Origin: CAZEVY01 sp964515555
Lineage (GTDB): Bacteria > Acidobacteriota > Terriglobia > Bryobacterales > Bryobacteraceae
Direction of reading: 5' to 3'
Assembly: GCA_964515555.1 (NCBI GenBank)
Contig: CAZEVY010000003.1
Span: forward strand, 1 to 64,000
DNA length: 64,000 bases
The notes beneath the pieces were generated by a model. The model made no database searches, was not told the DNA's origin, and worked only from the letters and a program-made list of their open reading frames with translations. The position numbers and the translations under genes were made by a program. Below, piece after piece: positions 26,426 through 33,677 of this stretch. Every line of letters begins with the position of its first letter. Within the stretch, counting starts at the first letter, position 1.

Positions 26426-27138
26426 TGCCGGTCGAGACGGCCGCTGTCCGGGTCAACGATGTCTGGAAGTACTTCGGCGACTACGCCGCCGTACGCGCGG
26501 CGAACTTCGAGGCCGCTCCAGGCGCGTGCCTGGCGCTGCTGGGCCGCAACGGCGCGGGCAAGACGACGCTGCTGCGCATCCTGGCGGGACTCTCGGCGGC
26601 GTCGCGCGGAAAGGTGACGATTCGCGGCGAGGACGCGCGCGCGCAGGCGGCGCGGCGGCGGATCGGCTACATCGGCCACGGCATCGCGGTTTACGACGAG
26701 CTGTCGGCGCTGGAGAATCTGCAGTTCTTCGGACGGCTCTACGAGCTCGACGACGCCGGCGCCGCCGCCCGCCGGTGGCTGGAGCGCACGGGACTCGACG
26801 GCGTTCGCGACGGGCTCGCCCGCGAGTTCTCGCGCGGCATGCGGCAGCGGCTCGCCGTCGCGCGCGCCTTCCTGCATTCGCCGGACGTGCTGTTGCTCGA
26901 CGAGCCTTTCACGTCGCTCGACGACCGCGCCATCGCGCTGTTGCAGGAGCTGCTCGGGGAGGCGCTGGCGCGCGGGGCGACGGTCGTGATGTCGACGCAC
27001 CAGTTGCGCGAGGCGCTGGAGCTGGCGACGCACGTGTGCCTGCTGGTACGGGGACGCGTGGCGCACTCGGGCGAGCGCACCGCGGAGATGCTGGCCGACC
27101 CCGGCTATCTCTACCGCGTCCACGGCGAGGCCGGATGA
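26425..27138 (+). CDS. ccmA: Heme export ABC transporter ATPase CcmA
   Basis: The 237-residue ATPase drives, with CcmB, the release of holo-CcmE from the CcmC-CcmE complex. ABC motifs are Walker A LLGRNGAGKTTLLRI, the signature EFSRGMRQRLAVARA and Walker B VLLLDEPFTSLD, followed by a switch His in VMSTHQLRE. The ATG overlaps the stop of the previous gene by one base and its TGA overlaps ccmB by four, so the run is tightly coupled. Assignment to CcmA rests on the neighbours, as the ATPase alone would be generic. Confidence 0.92.
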   Translation: MPVETAAVRVNDVWKYFGDYAAVRAANFEAAPGACLALLGRNGAGKTTLLRILAGLSAASRGKVTIRGEDARAQAARRRIGYIGHGIAVYDELSALENLQFFGRLYELDDAGAAARRWLERTGLDGVRDGLAREFSRGMRQRLAVARAFLHSPDVLLLDEPFTSLDDRAIALLQELLGEALARGATVVMSTHQLREALELATHVCLLVRGRVAHSGERTAEMLADPGYLYRVHGEAG

Positions 27139-27812
27139 CGTTTCTGCGGCAGAGCCTGGCGGTGGCGGCCAAGGACCTGCGCGCCGAGCTGCGTACCAAG
27201 GAGGCCATCAACGCGTCGCTGGCCTTCGCGATCGTCATCCTGCTGCTGTTCAGTTTCGCGCTCGACGAGGCTTCCGAGGTGCGCCTGGAAATCTCGGGCG
27301 GATTGCTCTGGATGGTCTTCGCCTTCGCCGGCGCGCTGATTCTCAATCGCAGCTTCGCGCGGGAGCTGACCAACGACTGCCTGGACGCGCTGGTGTCGTC
27401 GCCGGTCTCGGGCGCGGCTCTTTTTTTTGGCAAGGCGCTGGCGAACTTCGCGCTGCTGCTGGCGGTGGAGGTGGTCTGCCTGCCGGTGTTCGGGATTCTC
27501 TACAACGTGCGATGGACGTCGCGGCCGGGCTGGCTGGCTCTGGTGCTGGTGCTCGCCACATGGGCGATGACGGTGATCGGCACGACGTTCAGCGCCCTCA
27601 CGGTGAATCTCCGGCTGCGAGAGCTGATGCTGCCGACGCTGGTCTATCCGATGATGATTCCGGCGCTGATGGCGGCCATGCAGTTGACCACGGTGCTGAT
27701 CTCCGGCCAGCCGATCGGGGAGAATTTTCTCTGGCTTCGGCTGCTGGCCGGGTTTGATATCATTTTTACCTCGCTGGCGCTGATGCTGGTGGAGACCGTT
27801 CTGGTGCGGTAA
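27135..27812 (+). CDS. ccmB: Heme export ABC transporter permease CcmB
   Basis: The 225-residue integral membrane protein has six hydrophobic segments, among them LAFAIVILLLFSFALDEASE, FAFAGALILNRSFARE and the final FDIIFTSLALMLVETVLV. The family-specific loop RELTNDCLDALVSSPVSGAA is present. It forms the membrane part of the CcmAB transporter. The ATG 27135 overlaps the ccmA stop, and its TAA overlaps the ccmC ATG by one base. Confidence 0.93.
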   Translation: MTFLRQSLAVAAKDLRAELRTKEAINASLAFAIVILLLFSFALDEASEVRLEISGGLLWMVFAFAGALILNRSFARELTNDCLDALVSSPVSGAALFFGKALANFALLLAVEVVCLPVFGILYNVRWTSRPGWLALVLVLATWAMTVIGTTFSALTVNLRLRELMLPTLVYPMMIPALMAAMQLTTVLISGQPIGENFLWLRLLAGFDIIFTSLALMLVETVLVR

Positions 27813-28498
27813 TGCGAGAAAAAATCCTCTACGGAACCGGCGTTCTGGCGGCGATCCTGCTGGTGCGCAACCTCTGGGTGATCCTGTTCGTGCTGCCCGA
27901 CGAGGCCTCGCAGGGGGCCATCTACCGGATCATGTACTACCACGTGCCGTCGTGGTTCACGTGCTTCTCGGCGTTTCTCGCCGCGGGCGTCGGCAGCGCG
28001 CTCTACCTGGTCAAGCGCGGCTCGAAATACGACACCCTGGCGGTCGCAACGACGGAAGTGGGCGTGGCGTTCTGCACCATCGGCCTGGTGACCGGGATGA
28101 TCTGGGCGCGTCCGGTGTGGGGCGTCTGGTGGGTGTGGGACCCGCGTCTGACGTGGGCGTTGATCACGTGCCTGGTGTATGCCGGATATCTCATGCTGCG
28201 GCGCGCGATCGACGATCCCGGCGAGCGCGCCAAGAACACGGCGGTGCTCTCGATCTTCGCGTTCACCTCGGTGGTGATCACCTACAAGGCGATCGACTGG
28301 TGGCGAACGCAGCATCCCGGTCCGGTGATTTCGATCCGCACGGGCGGCGGCAACATCGACCCGGCGATGGAGCAGATGCTCTACGTCAACTGGCTGCCGA
28401 TGCTGATGCTGGCGGTCGTGTTGGTGGCCGTGCGCATGCGGCAGGAATCGATGTCGCGCGAGATCGACGCGCTGCGGCGCTACGCGCACGCGTTCTAG
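27812..28498 (+). CDS. ccmC: Heme-binding membrane protein CcmC
   Basis: CcmC loads heme onto CcmE. The 228-residue protein has six membrane helices and the WWD-type motif WGVWWVWDPRLTWALITCLV. Flanking histidines sit in YYHVPSWFTCF and in the later periplasmic loop with WWRTQHPGPV. It starts one base inside the ccmB stop. The E. coli-like order A-B-C-D is kept, while E, F and H sit upstream. Confidence 0.94.
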   Translation: MREKILYGTGVLAAILLVRNLWVILFVLPDEASQGAIYRIMYYHVPSWFTCFSAFLAAGVGSALYLVKRGSKYDTLAVATTEVGVAFCTIGLVTGMIWARPVWGVWWVWDPRLTWALITCLVYAGYLMLRRAIDDPGERAKNTAVLSIFAFTSVVITYKAIDWWRTQHPGPVISIRTGGGNIDPAMEQMLYVNWLPMLMLAVVLVAVRMRQESMSREIDALRRYAHAF

Positions 28499-28507
28499 AG
28501 GACGGCC

Positions 28508-28663
28508 ATGGACACAACACTGGCAACCTACCTGTTCTACGGCTTCGCCACGGTGTGGATTCTGCTGGCGGGCTACGTGTTGTCGCTGGTGGCGCGCGAG
28601 CGACGCCTGCGCAACGAAATCGACAAGCTGAAACGCATGGTCGAGAAAGGAGACGGCACATGA
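28508..28663 (+). CDS. ccmD: Small membrane protein CcmD
   Basis: The 51-residue protein has one hydrophobic helix (YLFYGFATVWILLAGYVLSL) followed by a basic, helical tail (ARERRLRNEIDKLKRMVEK). This is the build of CcmD, which stabilises the CcmABC-CcmE complex. It starts ten bases after the ccmC stop, and its TGA overlaps the next ATG by four bases. Sequence identity is low across the CcmD family, so the call depends on size, helix and place. Confidence 0.85.
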   Translation: MDTTLATYLFYGFATVWILLAGYVLSLVARERRLRNEIDKLKRMVEKGDGT

Positions 28664-29994
28664 GACGCAGGGAGATGTTGGGCGCGGCCTTCGCCGGCCT
28701 CGCGACAAAGCGCGAGCTGGCGGCGCAGGAGACAGTGGCGCGCGCGGTGCGCGGGATGCCGTCGCCGATCATCAAGGACATCCAGGTGATCGCGACCGCG
28801 CCGGCCGGCCTGCGCCTGGTGGTCGTCAAGGTGATCACCGACCAGGCGGGGCTTTACGGCTACGGGTGCGGGACCTTCACGCAGCGCGCCGACCTGGTGG
28901 TCGCCGCCGTGGAGCGCTACCTGAAGCCGTTTCTCGTGGGCAAGCCCGCCGATCGTATCGACGACACCTGGCAGGCCTGCTACAACTCGTCGTACTGGCG
29001 CAACAGCGGAGTACTGAACAACGGCATCAGCGGCGTCGACATGGCGCTGTGGGACATCAAGGGGCGGCAGGCGGGGATGCCGGTCTACCAGGTGCTCGGC
29101 GGCAAGTGCCGCGAGGCGGCGGACTGCTATGGCCACGCCTCGGGCGGCGAGATCGAGCAGGTGATCGAGAGCGCGCGCGGCTACATGGCGCGGGGCTTCC
29201 GGCACGTGCGCGTGCAGGTGGGCGTGCCGGGGATGGCGGGGTACGGATCGGGGCGCGGATCGGCGACGGTTCCGGCGTTGCACAAGGGTCCGGTGTTCGA
29301 GCCGGCGGTGTACATTCGGCGCGCGCTGAAGCTTTTCGAGAAATGCCGGGAGCAACTGGGCGAGGAAGTGGAGCTGCTCCACGACGTCCACGAGCGCGTC
29401 ACGCCGACGCAGGGGCTGCAATTCTGCAAGGACGTCGAGAAATTCAAGCTGTTTTTCTTCGAGGACCCGTTCTCGCCGGAGGATATCGCCTGGTTCCGGC
29501 TGACGCGCCAGCAGTGCGCGACGCCGATCGCCATGGGCGAGCTGTTCAACAGCCCGCACGAGTGGAATCCGCTGATCGCCGAGCGGCTGATCGACTATAT
29601 CCGGGTGCACGTCTCGCAGGCGGGAGGACTGACGCCCTGCCGCAAGATGGCGGCGATGGCGGAGGCTTTCGGCGTCAAGACGGCCTGGCACGGGCCGGGC
29701 GACGTGTCGCCGATCGGGCATGCGTGTAATGTGGCGCTGGATCTGGCCTGCTGGAACTTCGGCGTGCAAGAATACTCGCCGTTTAACGAGCGGCATCGCG
29801 AGGTGTTCGACGGCTGCCCGGAGATGAAGGACGGGTATCTCTACGCCAACGAGAAGCCCGGCTGGGGGATCGAGGTCAACGAGAAGGCCGCGGCGAAGTA
29901 TCCCTTCGGCTACGGGGAGCAGGGCGAGAGGCAGCGGCTGAATGGCGGCTGGGGCGAGGTTCGGAAGCGGGACGGCACGCTGATTAAGCAGTAG
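28660..29994 (+). CDS. Enolase-superfamily (mandelate racemase/mannonate dehydratase-like) enzyme
   Basis: The 444-residue enzyme belongs to the mandelate-racemase group near RspA and D-mannonate dehydratase. A possible Tat or lipid-type leader is MRRREMLGAAFAGLATKREL. Metal ligands and acid/base residues are in LLHDVHERVTP near residue 238, FEDPFSPED near 267, GELFNSP near 292 and the His of WHGPGDVSPIGHA near 343. In this group His and Asp in DVH point to dehydration of acid sugars. It starts inside ccmD, so it may be read from the ccm transcript, but no biochemical link to cytochrome assembly is apparent. Confidence 0.88.
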   Translation: MRRREMLGAAFAGLATKRELAAQETVARAVRGMPSPIIKDIQVIATAPAGLRLVVVKVITDQAGLYGYGCGTFTQRADLVVAAVERYLKPFLVGKPADRIDDTWQACYNSSYWRNSGVLNNGISGVDMALWDIKGRQAGMPVYQVLGGKCREAADCYGHASGGEIEQVIESARGYMARGFRHVRVQVGVPGMAGYGSGRGSATVPALHKGPVFEPAVYIRRALKLFEKCREQLGEEVELLHDVHERVTPTQGLQFCKDVEKFKLFFFEDPFSPEDIAWFRLTRQQCATPIAMGELFNSPHEWNPLIAERLIDYIRVHVSQAGGLTPCRKMAAMAEAFGVKTAWHGPGDVSPIGHACNVALDLACWNFGVQEYSPFNERHREVFDGCPEMKDGYLYANEKPGWGIEVNEKAAAKYPFGYGEQGERQRLNGGWGEVRKRDGTLIKQ

Positions 29995-30010
29995 GCCGGA
30001 TGCAATAACG

Positions 30011-30220
30011 GTGGAGGCCGCCAAGGCCAAGATGGAGGAATGGATGAGCGCGGGCGTGGCGCTCGGGTGGCTGCTCGACCCCGACCGCCGGACAGCCTAC
30101 ATCTATCGTCCCGGAAAGCCCGCCGAGAAGCTCAGCGCGCCCAAGAAGCTAAAGGGTGAGGGGCCAGTCGACGGATTCGTCCTGGACCTGGCTCGGATTT
30201 GGGACCCAGACCTCTCATGA
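30011..30220 (+). pseudogene. C-terminal remnant of a Uma2-family (DUF820) gene
   Basis: The frame encodes 69 residues ending at a TGA 30218-30220. MEEWMSAGVALGWLLDPDRR, then TAYIYRPGKPAE match the conserved last third of Uma2-family nuclease-like proteins, which normally have about 190 residues. The N-terminal part with catalytic residues is missing, and the fragment begins only 16 bases after the previous stop. A short dispersed repeat overlaps its end. It is most simply a deletion remnant. Confidence 0.6.
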
Positions 30221-30246
30221 CCGCTCGCTGACGCTCGCGGCTCCGT
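30219..30246. repeat. Short dispersed repeat, copy
   Basis: ACCGCTCGCTGACGCTCGCG plus GCTCCG is the clean form of a family also present at 40179-40206 and, diverged, at 12301-12328 and 22452-22478. It directly follows the Uma2 remnant. The unit contains an internal inverted repeat around GCTCGC. Confidence 0.7.
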
Positions 30247-30268
30247 AACGGCAACACGTTAGCCTAGC

Positions 30269-30874
30269 CTACTTCGGGAACTTCGGGTCCGCCTTCACCT
30301 CGAGCATCTGCGCGACGTGACGCTCGGTGTGGCCCGCCATCAGCAGGTACCACTGGAGGCCGTCGATCGCGCCGAAGAGAGGATGCGGGCGCGTGTAGGC
30401 GCGCAAGGCGTCCTGCGTCGTCTGGACATAGGTGATGGTGGCGTCGCGGCGCCTCTTGAACTCGGCGACCTGCGAGTCGCGGGTCGGCCATTTCCCGGTG
30501 GGACGCAGAACCTCGGGAGCCTGCGCCCTCTTGGAGCGGTCGCGCAGGGATTCCAGGATCTTCTCGTCGGCGACCACGGCGGGCTTGGTCTCGGGCGGGG
30601 GGCCGGCCTTCAGCGTCGACTGGACCAGGCCATTGATGCCGTCCTCGGTGAGGGTGAGGTGCTCGGCGATATCGGCGATCGACCAGCGGTCGGGCGCGGC
30701 TTTGAAGGTCCACTGGGCGGGCGTAAGGCCGTCGGTGGCGTCGATGAACATCTTCCGGCTGGCGTGCAAGTGGCTCATGGCGCGGTCGCGATCGCCCTGG
30801 TTGAGGGGCTGTGCGGCGAGGCCCGGCACCAGGTGCGCCGCCAGAAGAGTAAGTAGGGTGGCTGCTTGTTTCAT
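30269..30874 (-). CDS. DinB-family protein, exported
   Basis: The 201-residue protein has a signal peptide (TLLTLLAAHLVPGLAAQP) and a DinB four-helix fold. Metal-binding histidines fit the pattern at HLHASRKMF, DIAEHLTLTEDGI and MAGHTERHVAQM. DinB proteins include thiol-dependent transferases such as mycothiol or bacillithiol S-transferases, but the substrate here is unknown and the secretion is uncommon. It diverges from the HD-GYP regulator gene with a 45-base gap. A TAAGAT box lies 15 bases before its ATG. Confidence 0.85.
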   Translation of the reverse strand: MKQAATLLTLLAAHLVPGLAAQPLNQGDRDRAMSHLHASRKMFIDATDGLTPAQWTFKAAPDRWSIADIAEHLTLTEDGINGLVQSTLKAGPPPETKPAVVADEKILESLRDRSKRAQAPEVLRPTGKWPTRDSQVAEFKRRRDATITYVQTTQDALRAYTRPHPLFGAIDGLQWYLLMAGHTERHVAQMLEVKADPKFPK

Positions 30875-30919
30875 GGTGGTTTCCCCTAAATCTTAGCAGC
30901 CTCCTGGCCGATAAGAAAC

Positions 30920-32119
30920 ATGCGGGACTCTTCCCGCCGCCGGCAGACAGTCGTGAACACGGACACAGAGCTCCTGACCTCCACCCTGACGATGCCCGAC
31001 CCGTCGGGTGGTTCCCTGCGCGCCGACGGCGCCGGCGATGTGGCGGCGCAATGGCTGGCGGACGTGGAACTGTTCGAGCGCCAGCCGACCATCCTGATCG
31101 TGGACGACCTGGAGATCAACCGGCGGCTGCTGCGGGCGATGCTGAAGACGGCGCCTTACCGGATCGTGGAGGCGCGGCGGGCGAGCGAGGCGCTGGGGAT
31201 TCTGGAGCGCGAGACGGTGGACCTGCTGATCCTGGATCTGATGATGCCGGAGATGAGCGGTCTGGAGTTCTGCCAGAAGATCAAGGCCAGCCGCCGCACG
31301 CAACTGGTGCCGATCCTGATTCTCACCAGCATGCAGGGGATCGAGAACGAGATCGCGGGGATCGCCAGCGGGGCCGACGAGTTCCTCACCAAGCCCCTGC
31401 ACCCGGAGGTGGTGCGCACCCGGATTCGCGCCATGCTGCGCAACAAGGCGGCCATCGACTCGCTCGAAGAGGCCGAGACCATCCTGTTCGCGCTGGCGCA
31501 GGCGGTGGAGCAGCGCGACAAATACCTCGGCGACCACTGCCAGCGGCTCGCGCAGTACAGCGTCGCGCTGGGCACGGCGATGGGACTGAACCGGGCGCAA
31601 CTGCTCTCGCTCCATCGGGGCGGCTATCTGCACGACATCGGCAAGGTGTGCGTGCCGGACTCGATCCTTTTTAAGAAGGGTCCGCTCACCGAAGAGGAGT
31701 GGATCATCATGCGGGCCCACACGGTCAAGGGCGAGGAGATCTGCCGGCCGATGAAGAGCCTGGCCCCGGTGATGCCCATCATCCGAAATCACCATGAGCG
31801 CTGGGACGGGACCGGGTATCCGGACGGGCTCCGCGGCGAGGGAATCCCGCTGCTGGCGCGCATTCTGCAAATCGCCGACGTCTACGACGCGCTGACGACG
31901 GCGAGGCCCTACAAGCCGGCGCAGTCGTCCGAGGAAGCGCTCCAGATCCTCGACGACGAGGTGCGGCGCGGCTGGCGCGACCCCGAGCTGGTCCCGCTGT
32001 TCCAGCAGGTCTGCCTGAACGACTCGGTGCGGCGCGAATCGAGCGAGGGCGGCGAGTGGGCCAAGGCCGGCTCGGTGCAGCAGTCGCTCGAGAACATGCG
32101 GCGCGAGCTGCTGAAGTAG
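30920..32119 (+). CDS. HD-GYP response regulator (cyclic di-GMP phosphodiesterase type)
   Basis: The 399-residue protein has a receiver domain (about 55-170) with Asp106 in LLILDLMMPEMSG, the acidic pocket VDDLE and Lys of LTKPLHPEV. An HD-GYP domain follows (about 200-375) with LHDIGKVCVPD, RAHTVKGEEI, RNHHERWDGTGYPDGLRG and QIADVYDALTT. Both HD and GYP signatures are intact, so it should hydrolyse cyclic di-GMP when phosphorylated. Its sensor kinase is not adjacent; the nearest kinase is 9 kb away on the other strand. The first 50 residues are low in structure, and the start could be later. Confidence 0.92.
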   Translation: MRDSSRRRQTVVNTDTELLTSTLTMPDPSGGSLRADGAGDVAAQWLADVELFERQPTILIVDDLEINRRLLRAMLKTAPYRIVEARRASEALGILERETVDLLILDLMMPEMSGLEFCQKIKASRRTQLVPILILTSMQGIENEIAGIASGADEFLTKPLHPEVVRTRIRAMLRNKAAIDSLEEAETILFALAQAVEQRDKYLGDHCQRLAQYSVALGTAMGLNRAQLLSLHRGGYLHDIGKVCVPDSILFKKGPLTEEEWIIMRAHTVKGEEICRPMKSLAPVMPIIRNHHERWDGTGYPDGLRGEGIPLLARILQIADVYDALTTARPYKPAQSSEEALQILDDEVRRGWRDPELVPLFQQVCLNDSVRRESSEGGEWAKAGSVQQSLENMRRELLK

Positions 32120-32170
32120 CGCGCCCGTTTCCCTCCTGCTACACTGGGATTTCCCAGGAGATTTCCACCC

Positions 32171-32362
32171 ATGGCGAGAGTATGTGAAGTCTGCGGCAAA
32201 GGCCCGCGATTCGGCCACCGCGTCAGCCACGCGCATAATGTGACCAACCGGCGCTGGAACGTCAATCTTCAGAGCATACGCGTTCTGATCAACGGCGCCG
32301 CCAAGAAGCTTCGCGTCTGCACGGCCTGCATCCGCGGGGGCAAGATCCAGAAGGCCGCCTGA
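32171..32362 (+). CDS. rpmB: Large-subunit ribosomal protein L28 (zinc-binding form)
   Basis: The 63-residue protein matches L28 from the start (MARVCEVCGKGPRFGHRVSH) through TNRRWNVNLQSIRV to a basic end. Cys5, Cys8, Cys50 and Cys53 form a zinc-binding pair, the C+ type, which implies no zinc-limited paralog here. An AGGAG ribosome-binding site precedes the ATG by about 9 bases. It is not next to rpmG, its common partner. Confidence 0.97.
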   Translation: MARVCEVCGKGPRFGHRVSHAHNVTNRRWNVNLQSIRVLINGAAKKLRVCTACIRGGKIQKAA

Positions 32363-32378
32363 TTCCCACGAGAATCGA

Positions 32379-32750
32379 ATGGCCGCACCGCTGCTGCCGC
32401 TCGTTCTGCTGTTTACTCCTCCCGCGCCCGCCGACGCGGTGCGCGTTCCGGTCCCACGAGTTCACTGGACGGTCGCGTCCGTCGCGGCCCAGGCGGCGCC
32501 GCCGCAGACCATCCGGTGGAACCAGGCCCCGGCGCGGAGCGCGAACGGTTCCACGCGCGGACGCCGGGCGCTCATCGGCGCACTGATCGGGTTCGGCGTC
32601 GGACTCCCGGTGGGCATGGCGACGGCGGGTTACATCGGCGACGAGGACCGGCCGGGCACGGGCGCGCGGTTCGAGAACGGAGCGCGATTCGGGGCGCTCG
32701 GAGCGGGGATCGGCGCGCTGGTCGGCGCGTTGACCGGCCGATCGAAATAA
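32379..32750 (+). CDS. Hypothetical exported protein with glycine-zipper segment
   Basis: The 123-residue protein has an N-terminal hydrophobic region (LLPLVLLFTPPAPADA) and a Gly-rich C-terminal part (ALIGALIGFGVGLPVGMATA, then GALGAGIGALVGALTGR) fitting the glycine-zipper membrane motif. The middle is Pro/Ala-rich. The function is unknown; glycine-zipper proteins often sit in the outer membrane or form oligomers. It follows L28 by 16 bases and converges on the desaturase gene. Confidence 0.7.
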   Translation: MAAPLLPLVLLFTPPAPADAVRVPVPRVHWTVASVAAQAAPPQTIRWNQAPARSANGSTRGRRALIGALIGFGVGLPVGMATAGYIGDEDRPGTGARFENGARFGALGAGIGALVGALTGRSK

Positions 32751-32751
32751 G

Positions 32752-33471
32752 CTAAGCGGCGCGCGCGGCCGGCATGCGCAGAACTCGCGCCAGGCCCGCC
32801 GTTTCCAGCGCCCGGATCACCACCCAGGCCGGATCGAACTCGCGCGGGCGCATCGAGAATCGGGCCGCGCCGGGATACTCGTGGTGATTGTTGTGCAGGC
32901 CCTCGCCGCCGGTGAAATAGGCCAGCACGCGCAGATTGGTCGCTTTGTTGTTGAAGGTGCGGTAGCCCATCATGTGGGCGAAGCTGTTGATCGACGAGTT
33001 CAGCAGGATGTAGGCGACGCCGTGGAAGGCGAAGGCCCCCAGTCCCCAGGCCCATCCGAACATCAGCACGAAGATGGCGATGCCGCCCAGGGTGCCGAAG
33101 CCGCCGATGGGGAGCTTATCGAGCAGGTCGTCTTTGATATCGGAGGTGTACTTGCGGACCATGGACTGGTCCTTGGCCTCGTTGCGATAGTAGAACGCGT
33201 TGCCGAGGAAGACCTGCCACAGGCCCAGAAGATAGGGCGAGTGCGGGTCGCCTTCCTCGTCGGAGAAGGCGTGGTGTTTGCGGTGCACGGCGACCCACTC
33301 GCGCGGCACCAGGCCGGTGAACAGGCGCAGGTGCAAATGCATCAGGAGCGCGACGGCCGGGTGCAGTTCCAGGCCGCGATGGGAGAGAGTGCGGTGCAGA
33401 TAGATGGTCGTGCAGAGCACGGACACCTGTAGGATGACAAGAGTGATGAGGGACATCCAGAGAAGAGGCAT
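32752..33471 (-). CDS. Acyl-CoA/fatty acid desaturase (delta-9 type)
   Basis: The membrane diiron enzyme makes unsaturated fatty acids. All three His boxes are seen: HRTLSH at residues 26-31, HRKHH at 63-67 and HNNHH near 194, with hydrophobic spans between. At 239 residues it is short for the family (about 290-320), lacking part of the N-terminal membrane region, but no catalytic part is missing. It is preceded by a repeat-rich intergenic stretch (33479-33593) rather than by an obvious promoter. Confidence 0.92.
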   Translation of the reverse strand: MPLLWMSLITLVILQVSVLCTTIYLHRTLSHRGLELHPAVALLMHLHLRLFTGLVPREWVAVHRKHHAFSDEEGDPHSPYLLGLWQVFLGNAFYYRNEAKDQSMVRKYTSDIKDDLLDKLPIGGFGTLGGIAIFVLMFGWAWGLGAFAFHGVAYILLNSSINSFAHMMGYRTFNNKATNLRVLAYFTGGEGLHNNHHEYPGAARFSMRPREFDPAWVVIRALETAGLARVLRMPAARAA

Positions 33472-33478
33472 GAGAGTT

Positions 33479-33593
33479 GTCAGTTTTCAGTTTTCAGCTT
33501 TAGTTCTCAGTTTTCAGTCGTCAGTCTTCAGTAGGGTGCAGCCGCCGACTCGCTGGCAACTGATAACTGATGACCGATAACTGACGACTGACC
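33479..33593. repeat. Inverted arrays of a TCAGTTT-type unit
   Basis: Left part 33479-33531 is a degenerate tandem of TCAGTTT/TCAGTCG units. After about 25 unrelated bases, the right part 33557-33593 holds the complement (AACTGATAACTGATGACCGA, then TAACTGACGACTGA). The plan, tandem short units in one arm and their inverse in the other, is the same as for the CAGAT element, though the unit differs. It lies between the desaturase and the 33678 gene. Confidence 0.8.
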
Positions 33594-33677
33594 ACTATCC
33601 TACCAGATCGGCGGACGATGGCCGGAGCGAAAGGCGCTTCGCGCTAGAATACAAACTGGTCCTGGCGGCCGGCCCCT

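Noticed and set aside
27414..27430. Run of eight Ts in ccmB as a possible frameshift site
   Set aside because: The frame is intact through the run and the protein matches CcmB on both sides, so there is no need for frameshifting.
33479..33593. TCAGTTT arrays as a CRISPR or a plasmid iteron origin
   Set aside because: The units are short, degenerate and without spacers, and no replication initiator gene is near.
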